A stretch of 36,968 nt of DNA, from the NCBI GenBank assembly GCA_002345215.1, contig DDVH01000029.1, forward strand, positions 85,737 through 122,704, in the 5' to 3' direction. Below, piece after piece: positions 22,139 to 31,111 of this stretch (positions within the stretch are counted from its first letter, which is position 1; every line of letters begins with the position of its first letter). The translations under genes and the position numbers were made by a program. The stretch comes from Anaerolineales bacterium UBA2317 (GTDB lineage: Bacteria > Chloroflexota > Anaerolineae > Anaerolineales > Villigracilaceae). The notes beneath the pieces are model-generated. The model did not search any database, was not told where the DNA came from, and was given only the letters and a program-made list of their open reading frames with translations.

Positions 22139-23578
22139 ATGGCAGACGAAAAATTACCTACACGAGCAGAAGATTTTGCAGAATGGTACAACCAATTGGT
22201 TATCAAGTCCGATATGGCAGATTACGCACCAGTGCGTGGATGTATGGTTGTCAAACCTTATGGCTGGGCACTTTGGGAAAATATCACTTCATGGTTGGAT
22301 AGAGAATTCAAAGAGACAGGTCATGTTAATGCCGCGTTTCCTACTTTGATTCCAATGTCTTTTTTTGAAAAAGAAAAAGACCATGTCGAAGGATTCGCAC
22401 CTGAGTTAGCAGTTGTGACTCATGGAGGCGGAGAAGAACTTGAAGAAAAGTTGGCAGTCCGCCCTACGTCTGAAACGATTATTGGTCACATGTATGCAAA
22501 ATGGATTAAGTCATGGCGTGATCTGCCAATCTTAATTGTGCAATGGGGTTCGGTGTTACGTTGGGAATTGCGAACAAAATTATTTTTACGCACTGCCGAA
22601 TTTTATTGGCATGAAGGTCACACCGCCCATGCATCTGCTGATGAAGCGAAAGAAGAAATGTATCGCATTCTCGATATTTACGAACGCTTTTGTTTAGAAG
22701 AAGCCGCCATTCCAGTGATCAAAGGTACAAAAAGCGAAACCGAAAGATTCGCGGGCGCACACACCACTACATCTATTGAAGCGATGATGTGGGATAAACG
22801 CGCGTTGCAATCTGGCACGTCACATTATTTCAGCACAAACTTTGCAAAAGCATTTGATATTCAATTTGTGGATACAAGCAACACGCTTCAATATGCTGAA
22901 ACAACTTCGTGGGCAATTTCATCACGAATTATTGGCGCGTTGATTATGGTGCATGGTGACGACCAAGGTATGGTGATGCCTCCTCGCCTCGCGCCTATTC
23001 AAGCCGTCATCGTTCCTATTTATAAAAACGAAAATGAAAAAACAAAAGTGATGGAAGTGGCTGATAGAATTTTCAAAGAATTAAAATCTGCGAAGATTCG
23101 TGTCAAGATGGATGATAGAGAAAACGTCAGTAGCGGATTCAAATTCAACGATTGGGAGATGCGTGGCGTTCCTCTTCGTATTGAAATTGGTCCTAAAGAT
23201 GTTGAAAAAGGAAGCGTTGCACTTGCTCGACGTGACAAGCCCGGCAAAGAAGGCAAATCATTTGTCTCACAAGAGCGCCTCGACTCTACGGTCAGCCTGC
23301 TTCTGCAAGAGATACAGGATTCTCTCCTCAAACGCGCCATTGAATATCGTGATGCCAATATTCATAATCCAAAAGATTTTGAAGAATTGAAAAAGGTTGT
23401 ACAAGATGGCTGGGCATTTTCTTATTGGTGCGAATCCACTGATTGTGAAAAGAAAGTCAAAGAAGAAGCTAAAGCCACAACCAGAAACATTCCTTTCAAC
23501 CAACCTGACAAAGAAGGAACTTGTATTGTGTGTGGTAAACCTTCTAAACGAAAAGTGTATTTTGCAAGAGCATACTAA
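22139..23578 (+). CDS. proS: Prolyl-tRNA synthetase, eukaryote/archaea-like type
   Basis: A 479-residue class II aminoacyl-tRNA synthetase charging tRNA-Pro. It lacks the bacterial editing insertion and has the C-terminal zinc-binding-type extension of the archaeal/eukaryotic-like ProRS. Motifs: YAPVRGCMVVKPYGWALW, AVRPTSETIIGHMY, WELRTKLFLRTAEFYWHEG then HTAHAS, and the motif 3 region TTSWAISSRIIGALIMVHGD. The C-terminal segment has Cys residues in CESTDCEKK and CIVCGKPSKRKVYFARAY, with Tyr as the last residue, as usual for the type. I chose ATG 22139 (GGAGAA SD) because 24 in-frame codons from 22067 derive from the palindromic element. It is followed by another intergenic inverted repeat. 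Confidence 0.96.
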   Translation: MADEKLPTRAEDFAEWYNQLVIKSDMADYAPVRGCMVVKPYGWALWENITSWLDREFKETGHVNAAFPTLIPMSFFEKEKDHVEGFAPELAVVTHGGGEELEEKLAVRPTSETIIGHMYAKWIKSWRDLPILIVQWGSVLRWELRTKLFLRTAEFYWHEGHTAHASADEAKEEMYRILDIYERFCLEEAAIPVIKGTKSETERFAGAHTTTSIEAMMWDKRALQSGTSHYFSTNFAKAFDIQFVDTSNTLQYAETTSWAISSRIIGALIMVHGDDQGMVMPPRLAPIQAVIVPIYKNENEKTKVMEVADRIFKELKSAKIRVKMDDRENVSSGFKFNDWEMRGVPLRIEIGPKDVEKGSVALARRDKPGKEGKSFVSQERLDSTVSLLLQEIQDSLLKRAIEYRDANIHNPKDFEELKKVVQDGWAFSYWCESTDCEKKVKEEAKATTRNIPFNQPDKEGTCIVCGKPSKRKVYFARAY

Positions 23579-23589
23579 TCTTATAAGTC

Positions 23590-23665
23590 GAACAAGTCTA
23601 AATGGTCTAACAAGTCAATAGCTTAAAGACCATTTAGACTAATAAGACCAATTAGACCAGTCAGA
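23590..23665. repeat. Quasi-palindromic GTCTAA/TTAGAC intergenic repeat
   Basis: A perfect 13-bp inverted repeat (GTCTAAATGGTCT 23596-23608 with AGACCATTTAGAC 23627-23639) is embedded in iterated AAGTC-type words on one side and AGACCA-type words on the other. It has the same layout as 15294-15375 but a different sequence. There is no T tract to make it a standard terminator of proS. Confidence 0.65.
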
Positions 23666-23674
23666 TCAATCCCC

Positions 23675-24643
23675 ATGCCTGCAATTGACCTCGCCCGACT
23701 CCGTAAACAAGCCACTCGTTTGGCAGATTTCTTTTTTCTGCCAGATGAGTTTATCAAGCATTTACGCGAGATTTTAGATTTTTACGTTAATTACACATTA
23801 CGAACCAAAGAAAATATTTCGCCAGGGTCGAATCTAAAAACATATCGAACACCGCCTGCGGTATTGACTCACATTGAAAATGAATTGAAAGCGAATGCAG
23901 AAGCCAATCCGCATTTTGCATTGGAACTTGCAGACGTGCTTTGGGATGAAGGTGCATTAGAGACACGTCTGCTGGCGGCATTTTTGCTCGGAAGAATCCC
24001 TCCACAAGAAGAAAGATTATTACCCCGCATCACCGCATGGACTCAACAAATCCGTGACCCTGAAGTGCGTTCGGCTTTGTTAACAACGAGTTTATCGCGC
24101 ATGAGAAAAGAAACACCAAGTCAATTTTTGACTTTGGTGCGAGAATATTTACATCCAGAACGCTCACGAACTTGGTCAAATGGATTGCAAGCCTTATTGC
24201 CGATGATTGGCGAAACAAGCGATTCAAATTTACCGATTATTTTAGATATCGTTGAACCGATTGTCGAAGAAGCACCATCAACGCTTCAAAATGATATTTC
24301 AGATTTAATTGTGGCGTTGTATCGTGCTTCGGCAAACGAGACCACGTTTATGTTGAAGCATGTATTAAGCCGAACAGAAAATCCCATGACGACCGTCACA
24401 TTGAGGCGCATTTCGTCAAACTTCCCACCCACTTTGCAAAATGAATTAAAAGATTATTTACGTCCACAGGCCGTTAATCAAAATATCATAAAACCTATAG
24501 AAGAAATAAATGATTTTATTGAGGAAGAACCTGTTACAGTTGTCAAAGAAAAGAAGCCGCGCAAAAAGAAAGAAACACCTGCTAGTAAAGATGTTAAGAC
24601 TGTAATGCGTAAAAAAATTACGAAGAAGGTCAAAGATGGATAA
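23675..24643 (+). CDS. HEAT-like helical repeat protein with Lys-rich tail
   Basis: A 322-residue, almost entirely helical protein. Repeated amphipathic pairs (for example ALETRLLAAFLLGRIPPQEE, DPEVRSALLTTSLSRM, RTWSNGLQALLPMIGE) suggest HEAT/AlkD-like alpha-solenoid repeats over about 40-270; the pattern of paired helices with a conserved Arg resembles DNA-alkylation-repair-type proteins, but I could not confirm catalytic Trp/Asp residues. The last 35 residues are very basic (KKPRKKKETPASK, VMRKKITKKVKDG), as in nucleic-acid-binding tails. The start has no clear SD. The next ORF overlaps its end by 8 bp, implying coupling with the alpha/beta hydrolase. Confidence 0.8.
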   Translation: MPAIDLARLRKQATRLADFFFLPDEFIKHLREILDFYVNYTLRTKENISPGSNLKTYRTPPAVLTHIENELKANAEANPHFALELADVLWDEGALETRLLAAFLLGRIPPQEERLLPRITAWTQQIRDPEVRSALLTTSLSRMRKETPSQFLTLVREYLHPERSRTWSNGLQALLPMIGETSDSNLPIILDIVEPIVEEAPSTLQNDISDLIVALYRASANETTFMLKHVLSRTENPMTTVTLRRISSNFPPTLQNELKDYLRPQAVNQNIIKPIEEINDFIEEEPVTVVKEKKPRKKKETPASKDVKTVMRKKITKKVKDG

Positions 24644-25157
24644 TAAAAAAATTATTTATTTACACGGCTCAGATAGTTCAAGCCAGAGCGGGAAAGCAAA
24701 ACAATTTGCAGAAAAATTTCAGGGAATGGTCACGCCTGATTTCACAGGTTCGTTTGAAGAACGAATGACACAACTGTATGATGTGCTTGGAAAAGAAAAA
24801 GGCTGGACGATTATCGGCTCATCGTATGGCGGATTGATGGCGGCAGTGTTTGCAAGTGAAAATCCAAAACAAGTGCGGAAGTTGGTTTTACTTGCTCCAG
24901 CCATTTTGAAAGATGAAAATGGAATTTATTTTGACCCTGTCATTGGTGAGCCGTTACAAGGAAGCAGAAAAAATTTAGGGACAATTTCAATTCCAACTGT
25001 GATTGTGCATGGCAATCAAGATGATGTTGTTCCTTTAGAGCCTGTACGAAAAACAGCGGAAGAATTTTTTACCGATATTGAATTTATCATCGTGGATGAT
25101 GGTCACAGATTACAAAAGGCGTTTGGGGAATTAAATTGGGAAGAGATACTTGAATAA
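24636..25157 (+). CDS. Small alpha/beta hydrolase
   Basis: A 173-residue alpha/beta-hydrolase (YqiA/UPF0227 or serine-hydrolase-like). It shows KKIIYLHGSDSSS with the oxyanion region, nucleophile Ser63 in GSSYGG, the acid in IVHGNQDDVVPLE and His in VDDGHRL, so the triad is complete. Substrate unknown: probably a small ester or thioester. It overlaps the HEAT-like gene by 8 bp and ends before a good terminator. Confidence 0.9.
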   Translation: MDNKKIIYLHGSDSSSQSGKAKQFAEKFQGMVTPDFTGSFEERMTQLYDVLGKEKGWTIIGSSYGGLMAAVFASENPKQVRKLVLLAPAILKDENGIYFDPVIGEPLQGSRKNLGTISIPTVIVHGNQDDVVPLEPVRKTAEEFFTDIEFIIVDDGHRLQKAFGELNWEEILE

Positions 25158-25160
25158 ATT

Positions 25161-25196
25161 AGACCTGCCAGTTTTTAGAACCTGTCAGGTCTTTTC
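25161..25196 (+). terminator. Terminator after the alpha/beta hydrolase
   Basis: Stem AGACCTGCCAG (25161-25171) with CTGTCAGGTCT (25182-25192, one mismatch) and a T tract. It lies just before the end of the convergent gene at 25198 and may serve that gene too. Confidence 0.8.
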
Positions 25197-25197
25197 A

Positions 25198-25926
25198 TTA
25201 AACTAAAGCAACTTGAGATTTATCTTGCGGGTTGTATTTCACATTCAGTTTTGTGCCAACTGTATATTTATGTAAACCTGCTTTCAAGAAAGAGTTTTGC
25301 GTTTCAGCTTGAAAGGGTTCGCCATCTGTAGGGGTGACTTCTAGTTTTACACGCATCACAGCTCGCATTTCTCTTTCATAAGAATGGACGATGTCTAAAT
25401 CTTCTATTTCGAGAATTGTTGCAACGGCTTCTATACCTGTTCTACGGATTTCGTCATTTCGTTTATTAAGCTTGACAAAGGCTGGGTACTCCAAATGAAA
25501 CTTTCTGTCTTTATCGTGATATTCATACATGATTTCACTAATGTCGTTCGGGTTGTATGTGACCCAGATTTTATTGCCGACTTCTTCATGCCTATCACCC
25601 CAAGAGACAAATTGCCTGCCTACGGGCAACCAATCTTTAAAAGTTGTAACAAATTTTGAACGCCCTTCGGGTTGTACTTCAACTTCAAGGGTCATGTGCA
25701 TCAGCCTTTCACCATAGGTTTTGACTATTCCATTTTTAGCAGAAAGAATCGTTGCAGGTGCTGTAATTCCACGTTTTCGCAATTCCTTAAGTTCTGTTTG
25801 GCGTTGAGTCTGGTGTTTTTTAGCACCTGTCATTTGGGAATATATAATCCACACAACTACTAAAAATGCGAATAATAAAAAAACTGGTGTAGCGAAGCAT
25901 CCTAACAACCCTAAAAGCGATTCCAT
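25198..25926 (-). CDS. Membrane protein with two DUF3592-like domains
   Basis: A 242-residue protein with one N-terminal membrane helix (about 2-29, LLGLLGCFATPVFLLFAFLV), a Gln/Lys/Arg-rich segment (KKHQTQRQTELKELRKRG) and two similar beta domains. Each begins with an Ala-x-x-x-Ile-Leu strand (APATILSAKNG and AVATILEIEDL), has a strand pair with Arg and Val residues, and ends with a VTYNPNDIS or VKYNPQDKS segment. This double copy resembles DUF3592-type domains. Function unknown. The ATG at 25926 has AGGAGA about 6 nt before it; a longer reading frame to 26043 lacks support and overlaps the divergent oxidoreductase gene. Confidence 0.82.
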   Translation of the reverse strand: MESLLGLLGCFATPVFLLFAFLVVVWIIYSQMTGAKKHQTQRQTELKELRKRGITAPATILSAKNGIVKTYGERLMHMTLEVEVQPEGRSKFVTTFKDWLPVGRQFVSWGDRHEEVGNKIWVTYNPNDISEIMYEYHDKDRKFHLEYPAFVKLNKRNDEIRRTGIEAVATILEIEDLDIVHSYEREMRAVMRVKLEVTPTDGEPFQAETQNSFLKAGLHKYTVGTKLNVKYNPQDKSQVALV

Positions 25927-26007
25927 TTTGTTCTCCTGAGAGTTTTTTTGTTTATATGATTTTATCTTATCTTGTGGCACAATTAAGGGAAACACACTTG
26001 GAGAATT

Positions 26008-27288
26008 ATGAAACAACAAATTTACTGGCACACCACAGTCCAAATGCCTGATAATACGAACTTACTTCCAATTCCAGAAAAAGTGGATATGGCAATCATC
26101 GGCGGTGGATTCACGGGATTAAGTGCGGCGCGTACATTAGCGAAACGTGGAGTCAATGTGGTTGTTTTAGAAGCAAATACAATCGGTTGGGGAGCGAGTT
26201 CACGAAATGGCGGCATGACATTAACTGGACTCAAGTTAGGCATGGGGACAGTGATGAAAAGATATGGCAGAGAAATTTCTAAGCAATTATTTCAATATTC
26301 ATTATATTCAGTGGATACAGTTGAGCAATTAGTCAAAGAAGAAAATATTGATTGCGGGTTTAAGCGATATGGTCATTTGTTGACAGCGAATAAACCAAAA
26401 CATTTTGATGCGCTACAAGAAGAAGTCGAATTCATGGAAAAAGAATTTAATCATAAGTTGAAATTAATTCATCCGAAAGATTTGAAAAGTGAAATTGGTT
26501 CTGAAATGTATCATGGTGGATTAATAGATGAAGTTAGTGGCGGGTTGAATCCTGCTCAATATGTAACAGGCTTGGCGAAAGCGGCAGAAAAGGCTGGGGC
26601 GAAGTTATGTGCTAACGCGCGAGTCAACAAGTTGGAGCGAAGAGAGAAGCGGTTTTATATCCAAACAAATAGAGGAAATTTAATCGCAGAAAAAGTTTTG
26701 GTTGGCACATCGGGTTATACGAGCAACGTCACAAAAAATTTGCAAAGAAAAATTATCCCGATTGGTTCATTTATTATTGCAACTGAAAAATTATCCGATG
26801 AACTTGCGCATGAACTCAGCCCGAATAACAGAATGATTTTTGATTACAAACATTATTTGAATTATTTTCGCTTGTGGGATAAGCGCATGATTTTCGGCGG
26901 ACGCGCGGCGTTCTTCCCTGAAAATAAAAATACAATTTCGCGCAGTGCAGAAATTTTACGAAACGAAATGATTGCAGTGTATCCGCAATTGAAAAATATA
27001 AAAGTTGAATATGTGTGGGGCGGCACGCTTGATTTCGCATTTGATATGATGACGCATGTTGGCGAAGATGATGGAATTTTTTATTCGCTTGGTTACGCGG
27101 GGCATGGCGTGGCAATGGCTTCGCATTTGGGAAAAACAGTTGCAGAGGCAATGTTGACTGGCAATATCAGTGAACATCCATTTGCAAAAATAAAATTCCC
27201 GAACGCGCCGTTGAATTTATATAATGGCTTTCCGTGGTTCTTGCCATTTGCTGGTGCATGGCATAAAATTTTAGATTGGATTGAATGA
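26008..27288 (+). CDS. FAD-dependent amine oxidoreductase (DAO family)
   Basis: A 426-residue flavoprotein of the glycine-oxidase/D-amino-acid-oxidase family. It has a dinucleotide-binding motif MAIIGGGFTGLSAARTLAKRG, the flavin-binding VVVLEANTIGWGASSRNGGM and a late GYAGHGVAMA motif. The overall layout, with the N-terminal YWHTTVQMPD, resembles the PuuB-type gamma-glutamylputrescine oxidoreductase subgroup. That would oxidise an amine to an aldehyde, but the substrate is an inference. SD GGAGAA precedes the ATG. Its stop overlaps the start of the CoA-transferase gene by 4 bp, so the two are translationally coupled and may act in one catabolic route. Confidence 0.9.
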   Translation: MKQQIYWHTTVQMPDNTNLLPIPEKVDMAIIGGGFTGLSAARTLAKRGVNVVVLEANTIGWGASSRNGGMTLTGLKLGMGTVMKRYGREISKQLFQYSLYSVDTVEQLVKEENIDCGFKRYGHLLTANKPKHFDALQEEVEFMEKEFNHKLKLIHPKDLKSEIGSEMYHGGLIDEVSGGLNPAQYVTGLAKAAEKAGAKLCANARVNKLERREKRFYIQTNRGNLIAEKVLVGTSGYTSNVTKNLQRKIIPIGSFIIATEKLSDELAHELSPNNRMIFDYKHYLNYFRLWDKRMIFGGRAAFFPENKNTISRSAEILRNEMIAVYPQLKNIKVEYVWGGTLDFAFDMMTHVGEDDGIFYSLGYAGHGVAMASHLGKTVAEAMLTGNISEHPFAKIKFPNAPLNLYNGFPWFLPFAGAWHKILDWIE

Positions 27289-28595
27289 TGAATAATATAA
27301 AAGATTTTTATCAAGCAAGAAGTAAAACTCCACAAGAAGCGGCGAAGTTGATTCAATCCAACTCGCATCTTTTCTTGACTGGGAACTGTTCTGTGCCGCG
27401 TGAAGTGATGTCTGCGCTTGTACAGCGTGCGCATGAATTAAGTAATGTGGAAATTTATCAGGTATTGACGATTGGCTCTGCGGATTATGTTGCCAAGGGC
27501 ATGGAAAAACATTTACAAGTCAATACTTTATTTATCAGTGACAATGTTCGCGCGGCTGTGCAAGAAGGTCGGGCAGATTTTACGCCATGCTTTCTTTCTG
27601 AAATTCCAGATTTGTTTTCATCAGGCAGATTGCCTATTGACATTGCATTGATTCAAGTCTCGCCACCTGATGAACATGGCTATTGTTCTTTTGGAGTTGA
27701 AGTCGGTGTCACCAAAGCCGCCGCACATTCCGCCAAGTTTGTGATTGCAGAAGTGAATCCGAAAATGCCGCGCGCACATGGTGATGCATTTATTCATATT
27801 TCAAAATTAGATGTGATTGTGCCTGTGGATTATTATTTGCCCGAAGTTCACATGTCTGGTGAAACTAATGAAGTGACAGAAAATATTGCAAATTACGTCG
27901 CTTCTTTAATTCCAAACGGTGCGACTTTGCAAACAGGCATTGGAGCAATTCCAAATGCGGTTTTGAAGCGATTAACCAATCATCAAGATTTAGGAATCCA
28001 CACCGAATTATTTTCAGATGGGATTATTGAACTTGTTAATCAAGGTGTGATTAATGGGGAGAAAAAATCAATTCATGCAGGAAAAATTGTAGCGGGATTC
28101 ATGCTTGGCTCTCAGGCATTATATGAATTTGCACATGACAATCCGTTGATAGAAATGCATCCAACAGAATATGTGAATGACCCATTTATTGTGGCGCAAA
28201 ATAATAAAATGGTAGCGATTAACTCAGCGATTGAAATTGATTTAACGGGTCAAGTGTGTGCAGATAGCATTGGAACGAGATTTTATAGCGGCGTGGGTGG
28301 GCAAATTGATTTTATTTATGGAGCATCACGTTCTAAAGGCGGCGTGCCAGTGATTGCATTACCAAGCAAATTAGATAAAGGTGATAAAAGTTTCAGCAAA
28401 ATTGTGCCAATGTTAAAACCCGGCGCAGGTGTGACAACTTCTCGCAACCATGTCAGATATGTGGTTACTGAACATGGAATTGCAGATTTATACGGTAAGA
28501 CGATTCGTCAACGCGCTGAGGCGTTGATTAACGTCGCTGACCCTGAGTTTCGGGATGAGTTGACTGTCAAGGCGAAAGAGTTGAATTATATTTAA
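27285..28595 (+). CDS. Acetyl-CoA hydrolase/4-hydroxybutyrate CoA-transferase family
   Basis: A 436-residue class I CoA-transferase. It shows the catalytic glutamate Glu241 in HTELFSDGI, the motif GGQIDFIYGASRSKGG and the EHGIADLYGKTIRQRAEALI C-terminal block. This subgroup transfers CoA between acetyl-CoA and acids such as 4-hydroxybutyrate, or hydrolyses acetyl-CoA. Given the upstream amine oxidoreductase and downstream acetyl-CoA synthetase, 4-hydroxybutyrate-like catabolism (for example from polyamine or GABA) is possible but unproven. It overlaps the oxidoreductase gene by 4 bp and may start at either of two adjacent ATGs. Confidence 0.93.
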   Translation: MMNNIKDFYQARSKTPQEAAKLIQSNSHLFLTGNCSVPREVMSALVQRAHELSNVEIYQVLTIGSADYVAKGMEKHLQVNTLFISDNVRAAVQEGRADFTPCFLSEIPDLFSSGRLPIDIALIQVSPPDEHGYCSFGVEVGVTKAAAHSAKFVIAEVNPKMPRAHGDAFIHISKLDVIVPVDYYLPEVHMSGETNEVTENIANYVASLIPNGATLQTGIGAIPNAVLKRLTNHQDLGIHTELFSDGIIELVNQGVINGEKKSIHAGKIVAGFMLGSQALYEFAHDNPLIEMHPTEYVNDPFIVAQNNKMVAINSAIEIDLTGQVCADSIGTRFYSGVGGQIDFIYGASRSKGGVPVIALPSKLDKGDKSFSKIVPMLKPGAGVTTSRNHVRYVVTEHGIADLYGKTIRQRAEALINVADPEFRDELTVKAKELNYI

Positions 28596-28599
28596 TACA

Positions 28600-28953
28600 A
28601 TGGATAAAGAATTGCTTGACATTGTTTCAAATGTAGTTTGGCGATTTCATGTTTATGAACAATATGGTAAGAAACCAGAAAAAGCTATAAAAGCATTATC
28701 AAAAAGAGCGACTGGATACACAAATGACTTCTACAAAGAAACCTTCGACTTAAATCTAAGACTCCTTGTTGAAACAATTAATGCCGTGTCCGACGCACCA
28801 AAAAAACCTAAATTAAATCAAGTTTATAGCCAATATTCGGATGTAGATATAGGCTATGTGTTAAAAAGGTTACATAAAATATTCCCAAACCAAACTGATA
28901 AATTTATTACATCACATCTCAGTATGAGTATTTACTGGTTTTATTTACGGTGA
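28600..28953 (+). CDS. Small protein of unknown function
   Basis: A 117-residue, mainly helical protein (MDKELLDIVSNVVWRFHVYE; later DIGYVLKRLHKIFPNQTDKF) with no family I recognise. It has no signal peptide and no membrane helix. It begins 4 bp after the CoA-transferase stop and ends 50 bp before the acetyl-CoA synthetase gene, so it is probably in the same transcript. Coding is supported by position and frame length; function cannot be proposed. Confidence 0.65.
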   Translation: MDKELLDIVSNVVWRFHVYEQYGKKPEKAIKALSKRATGYTNDFYKETFDLNLRLLVETINAVSDAPKKPKLNQVYSQYSDVDIGYVLKRLHKIFPNQTDKFITSHLSMSIYWFYLR

Positions 28954-29003
28954 TTAAATAGGAGTAAAATTACCTAATATTTTATTCAATCAAGGAGAGA
29001 AAC

Positions 29004-30965
29004 ATGGCTGTAAAGAAAGTGAAAAAGACAAAAACGGTAAGCCGCAAGTCTGCTCCAGTGAAGAAAACAACGACAAAGAAAAAACTAAGCGGAGAGGTAT
29101 TTTACCCGTCCAAGCAAGTATTAGAAGAAGCCCGCTTAAAAGATTGGGATAAACTCGCCAAATCTGCTGGCAAAGACTTGAAAGGCTTTTGGGAAGCCGA
29201 AGCACTCGAACTAGAATGGTTCAGCAAGTGGAAAAAAGTTTTGGATGATTCCAAAAAACCATTTTTCAAATGGTTTACAGGGGCGAAAGTTAATATCGTC
29301 CACAATGCAATTGACCGACATCTTAAAACACATCGTAAGAATCAACTTGCTTTAATTTGGGAAAGCGAAGATGGCAAAGAACATCGTAACTTTTCTTACT
29401 ATGCTATGAATCGTGAAGTGACTCGCATGGCGAATATCATCAAAGCTATGGGCGTTCAAAAAGGTGAACGCGTCACCATTTATATGGGACGCGTGCCTGA
29501 AATTGTTTTCGCCATGTTGGCTTGTGCAAAAATTGGCGCAATCCATTCCGTTGTGTTCGGCGGATTCTCAGTCGATTCACTTGCTGGGCGCATTGAAGAT
29601 AGCAACTCCAAATTAGTGATTACTTGCGATGGCTCTTTCCAGAATGGAAAAATCGTCCAACTAAAATCAATTGTGGATGAGTCATTGAAGCGATGCCCAA
29701 GTGTAGAAAATGTCGTCGTTGTAAAAAGAGTCAACAACGAAGTGAACATGGAAGAGGGTCGTGATCATTGGTATCACAATTTGCTTGAACAACCTATCGC
29801 CGAAGGCAAATGCGAAACCGAGCAGATGGATTCGGAAGACCCACTTTTCATTTTATATACCAGTGGTTCAACAGGAAAACCAAAAGCCATTTTGCACACG
29901 CATGGCGGTTATATGGTCGGCACGTATGCCACATTGAAATATTGTTTTGACATTCGCGATGATGACCGTTGGTGGTGCACAGCAGACCCTGGTTGGATTA
30001 CCGGACATTCTTATCTTGTGTATGGTCCAATGATTAATGGCGCAACATCATTTATGTTTGAAGGCGGACCCGCTTACCCTGAACCAAATCGTTGGTGGCA
30101 ATGTATTGAAAGATATGGGATTACGATTTTCTACACAGCCCCCACTGCCATTCGTGGACTCATGCGCTTTGGGGATGCTTGGCCCGAAAAGCACGATCTT
30201 TCTTCGTTACGCCTGCTCGGCACCGTGGGAGAACCTATCAACCCCGAAGCATGGAAGTGGTATCACCGCGTGATCGGTGATAATAAATTACCAATTATTG
30301 ATACATGGTGGCAGACAGAAACCGGCGCATTTATGATTACACCTACACCAGTTGTGCCGCTCAAACCCGGTTCAGGTACACGTCCATTTTTTGGTCAAGA
30401 AGCCGAGATTGTAGATGAAAATGGAAAACCCGTAGCGGATGAAACGGAAGGTTATCTTGTATTGAAAAACCCGTGGCCCTCCATGTTGCGGACTATCTAC
30501 GGCGATGATGAAAGATATGTAACCCAATATTGGAGCAAACATCCGGGCAAATACACAACCGGCGATTCCGCCAAACGCGATAAAGATGGCTACTACTGGA
30601 TTATCGGCCGTGTGGATGATGTGATTAAAGTTTCTGGTCATCGCTTGGGAACTGCAGAAGTTGAATCTGCATTGGTTAGTCACCCAGCCGTTGCAGAAGC
30701 CGCCGCAATTGGTTTGCCACATGATATTAAAGGTCAGGGAATTTATACATTTGTTTTATTACGTGCAGGTCAAACCGCATCGGAACAATTGGCTGAAGAA
30801 TTACGTCAACATGTCGCCACTCACATGGGACCCATTGCTCGCCCCGAAGAAGTAAGATTTGTAGATAAACTTCCGAAAACCCGTTCAGGAAAAATCATGC
30901 GGCGTGTGTTGAAAGCCCGCGCGCAAGGTTTACCCGAAGGTGATATTAGTACACTGGAAGAATAG
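29004..30965 (+). CDS. acsA: Acetyl-CoA synthetase
   Basis: A 653-residue AMP-forming acyl-CoA synthetase of the acetyl-CoA synthetase type, activating acetate to acetyl-CoA. Motifs: IHSVVFGGFSV, P-loop-like YTSGSTGKPKAI, TADPGWITGHSYLVYGP, DTWWQTETGAFM, KPGSGTRPFFG, YWIIGRVDDVIKVSGHRLG and catalytic PKTRSGKIMRR with Lys630, a residue acetylated to control activity in known enzymes. The N-terminal extension of about 28 residues is rich in Lys and Thr (VKKVKKTKTVSRKSAPVKK) and not part of the catalytic fold. SD GGAG precedes the ATG at 29004. A terminator follows. Confidence 0.96.
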   Translation: MAVKKVKKTKTVSRKSAPVKKTTTKKKLSGEVFYPSKQVLEEARLKDWDKLAKSAGKDLKGFWEAEALELEWFSKWKKVLDDSKKPFFKWFTGAKVNIVHNAIDRHLKTHRKNQLALIWESEDGKEHRNFSYYAMNREVTRMANIIKAMGVQKGERVTIYMGRVPEIVFAMLACAKIGAIHSVVFGGFSVDSLAGRIEDSNSKLVITCDGSFQNGKIVQLKSIVDESLKRCPSVENVVVVKRVNNEVNMEEGRDHWYHNLLEQPIAEGKCETEQMDSEDPLFILYTSGSTGKPKAILHTHGGYMVGTYATLKYCFDIRDDDRWWCTADPGWITGHSYLVYGPMINGATSFMFEGGPAYPEPNRWWQCIERYGITIFYTAPTAIRGLMRFGDAWPEKHDLSSLRLLGTVGEPINPEAWKWYHRVIGDNKLPIIDTWWQTETGAFMITPTPVVPLKPGSGTRPFFGQEAEIVDENGKPVADETEGYLVLKNPWPSMLRTIYGDDERYVTQYWSKHPGKYTTGDSAKRDKDGYYWIIGRVDDVIKVSGHRLGTAEVESALVSHPAVAEAAAIGLPHDIKGQGIYTFVLLRAGQTASEQLAEELRQHVATHMGPIARPEEVRFVDKLPKTRSGKIMRRVLKARAQGLPEGDISTLEE

Positions 30966-30995
30966 AAAGTGGAAAGTAGTAAATAGTAATTAGAG

Positions 30996-31030
30996 ATTGC
31001 TCTATGATTTTCATCATAGAGCAATTTTTA
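30996..31030 (+). terminator. Terminator after acsA
   Basis: A 13-bp perfect stem (ATTGCTCTATGAT and complement, TTTC loop) followed by five T's. The 30 bp before it are AAGT/TAGTAAT-type low-complexity DNA. Confidence 0.88.
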
Positions 31031-31111
31031 TACTTATAACAAATTTGTAAGGGAGAAAATATATAACATCTCATATAATTCGCCAGTTATTAAAATCAAA
31101 AGGAGAAGCGT

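Noticed and set aside
26008..26043. Overlap of the DUF3592-like - strand ORF (to 26043) with the oxidoreductase start
   Set aside because: The - strand gene has a clear SD and ATG at 25926 followed by a membrane helix, so the longer frame is not needed.
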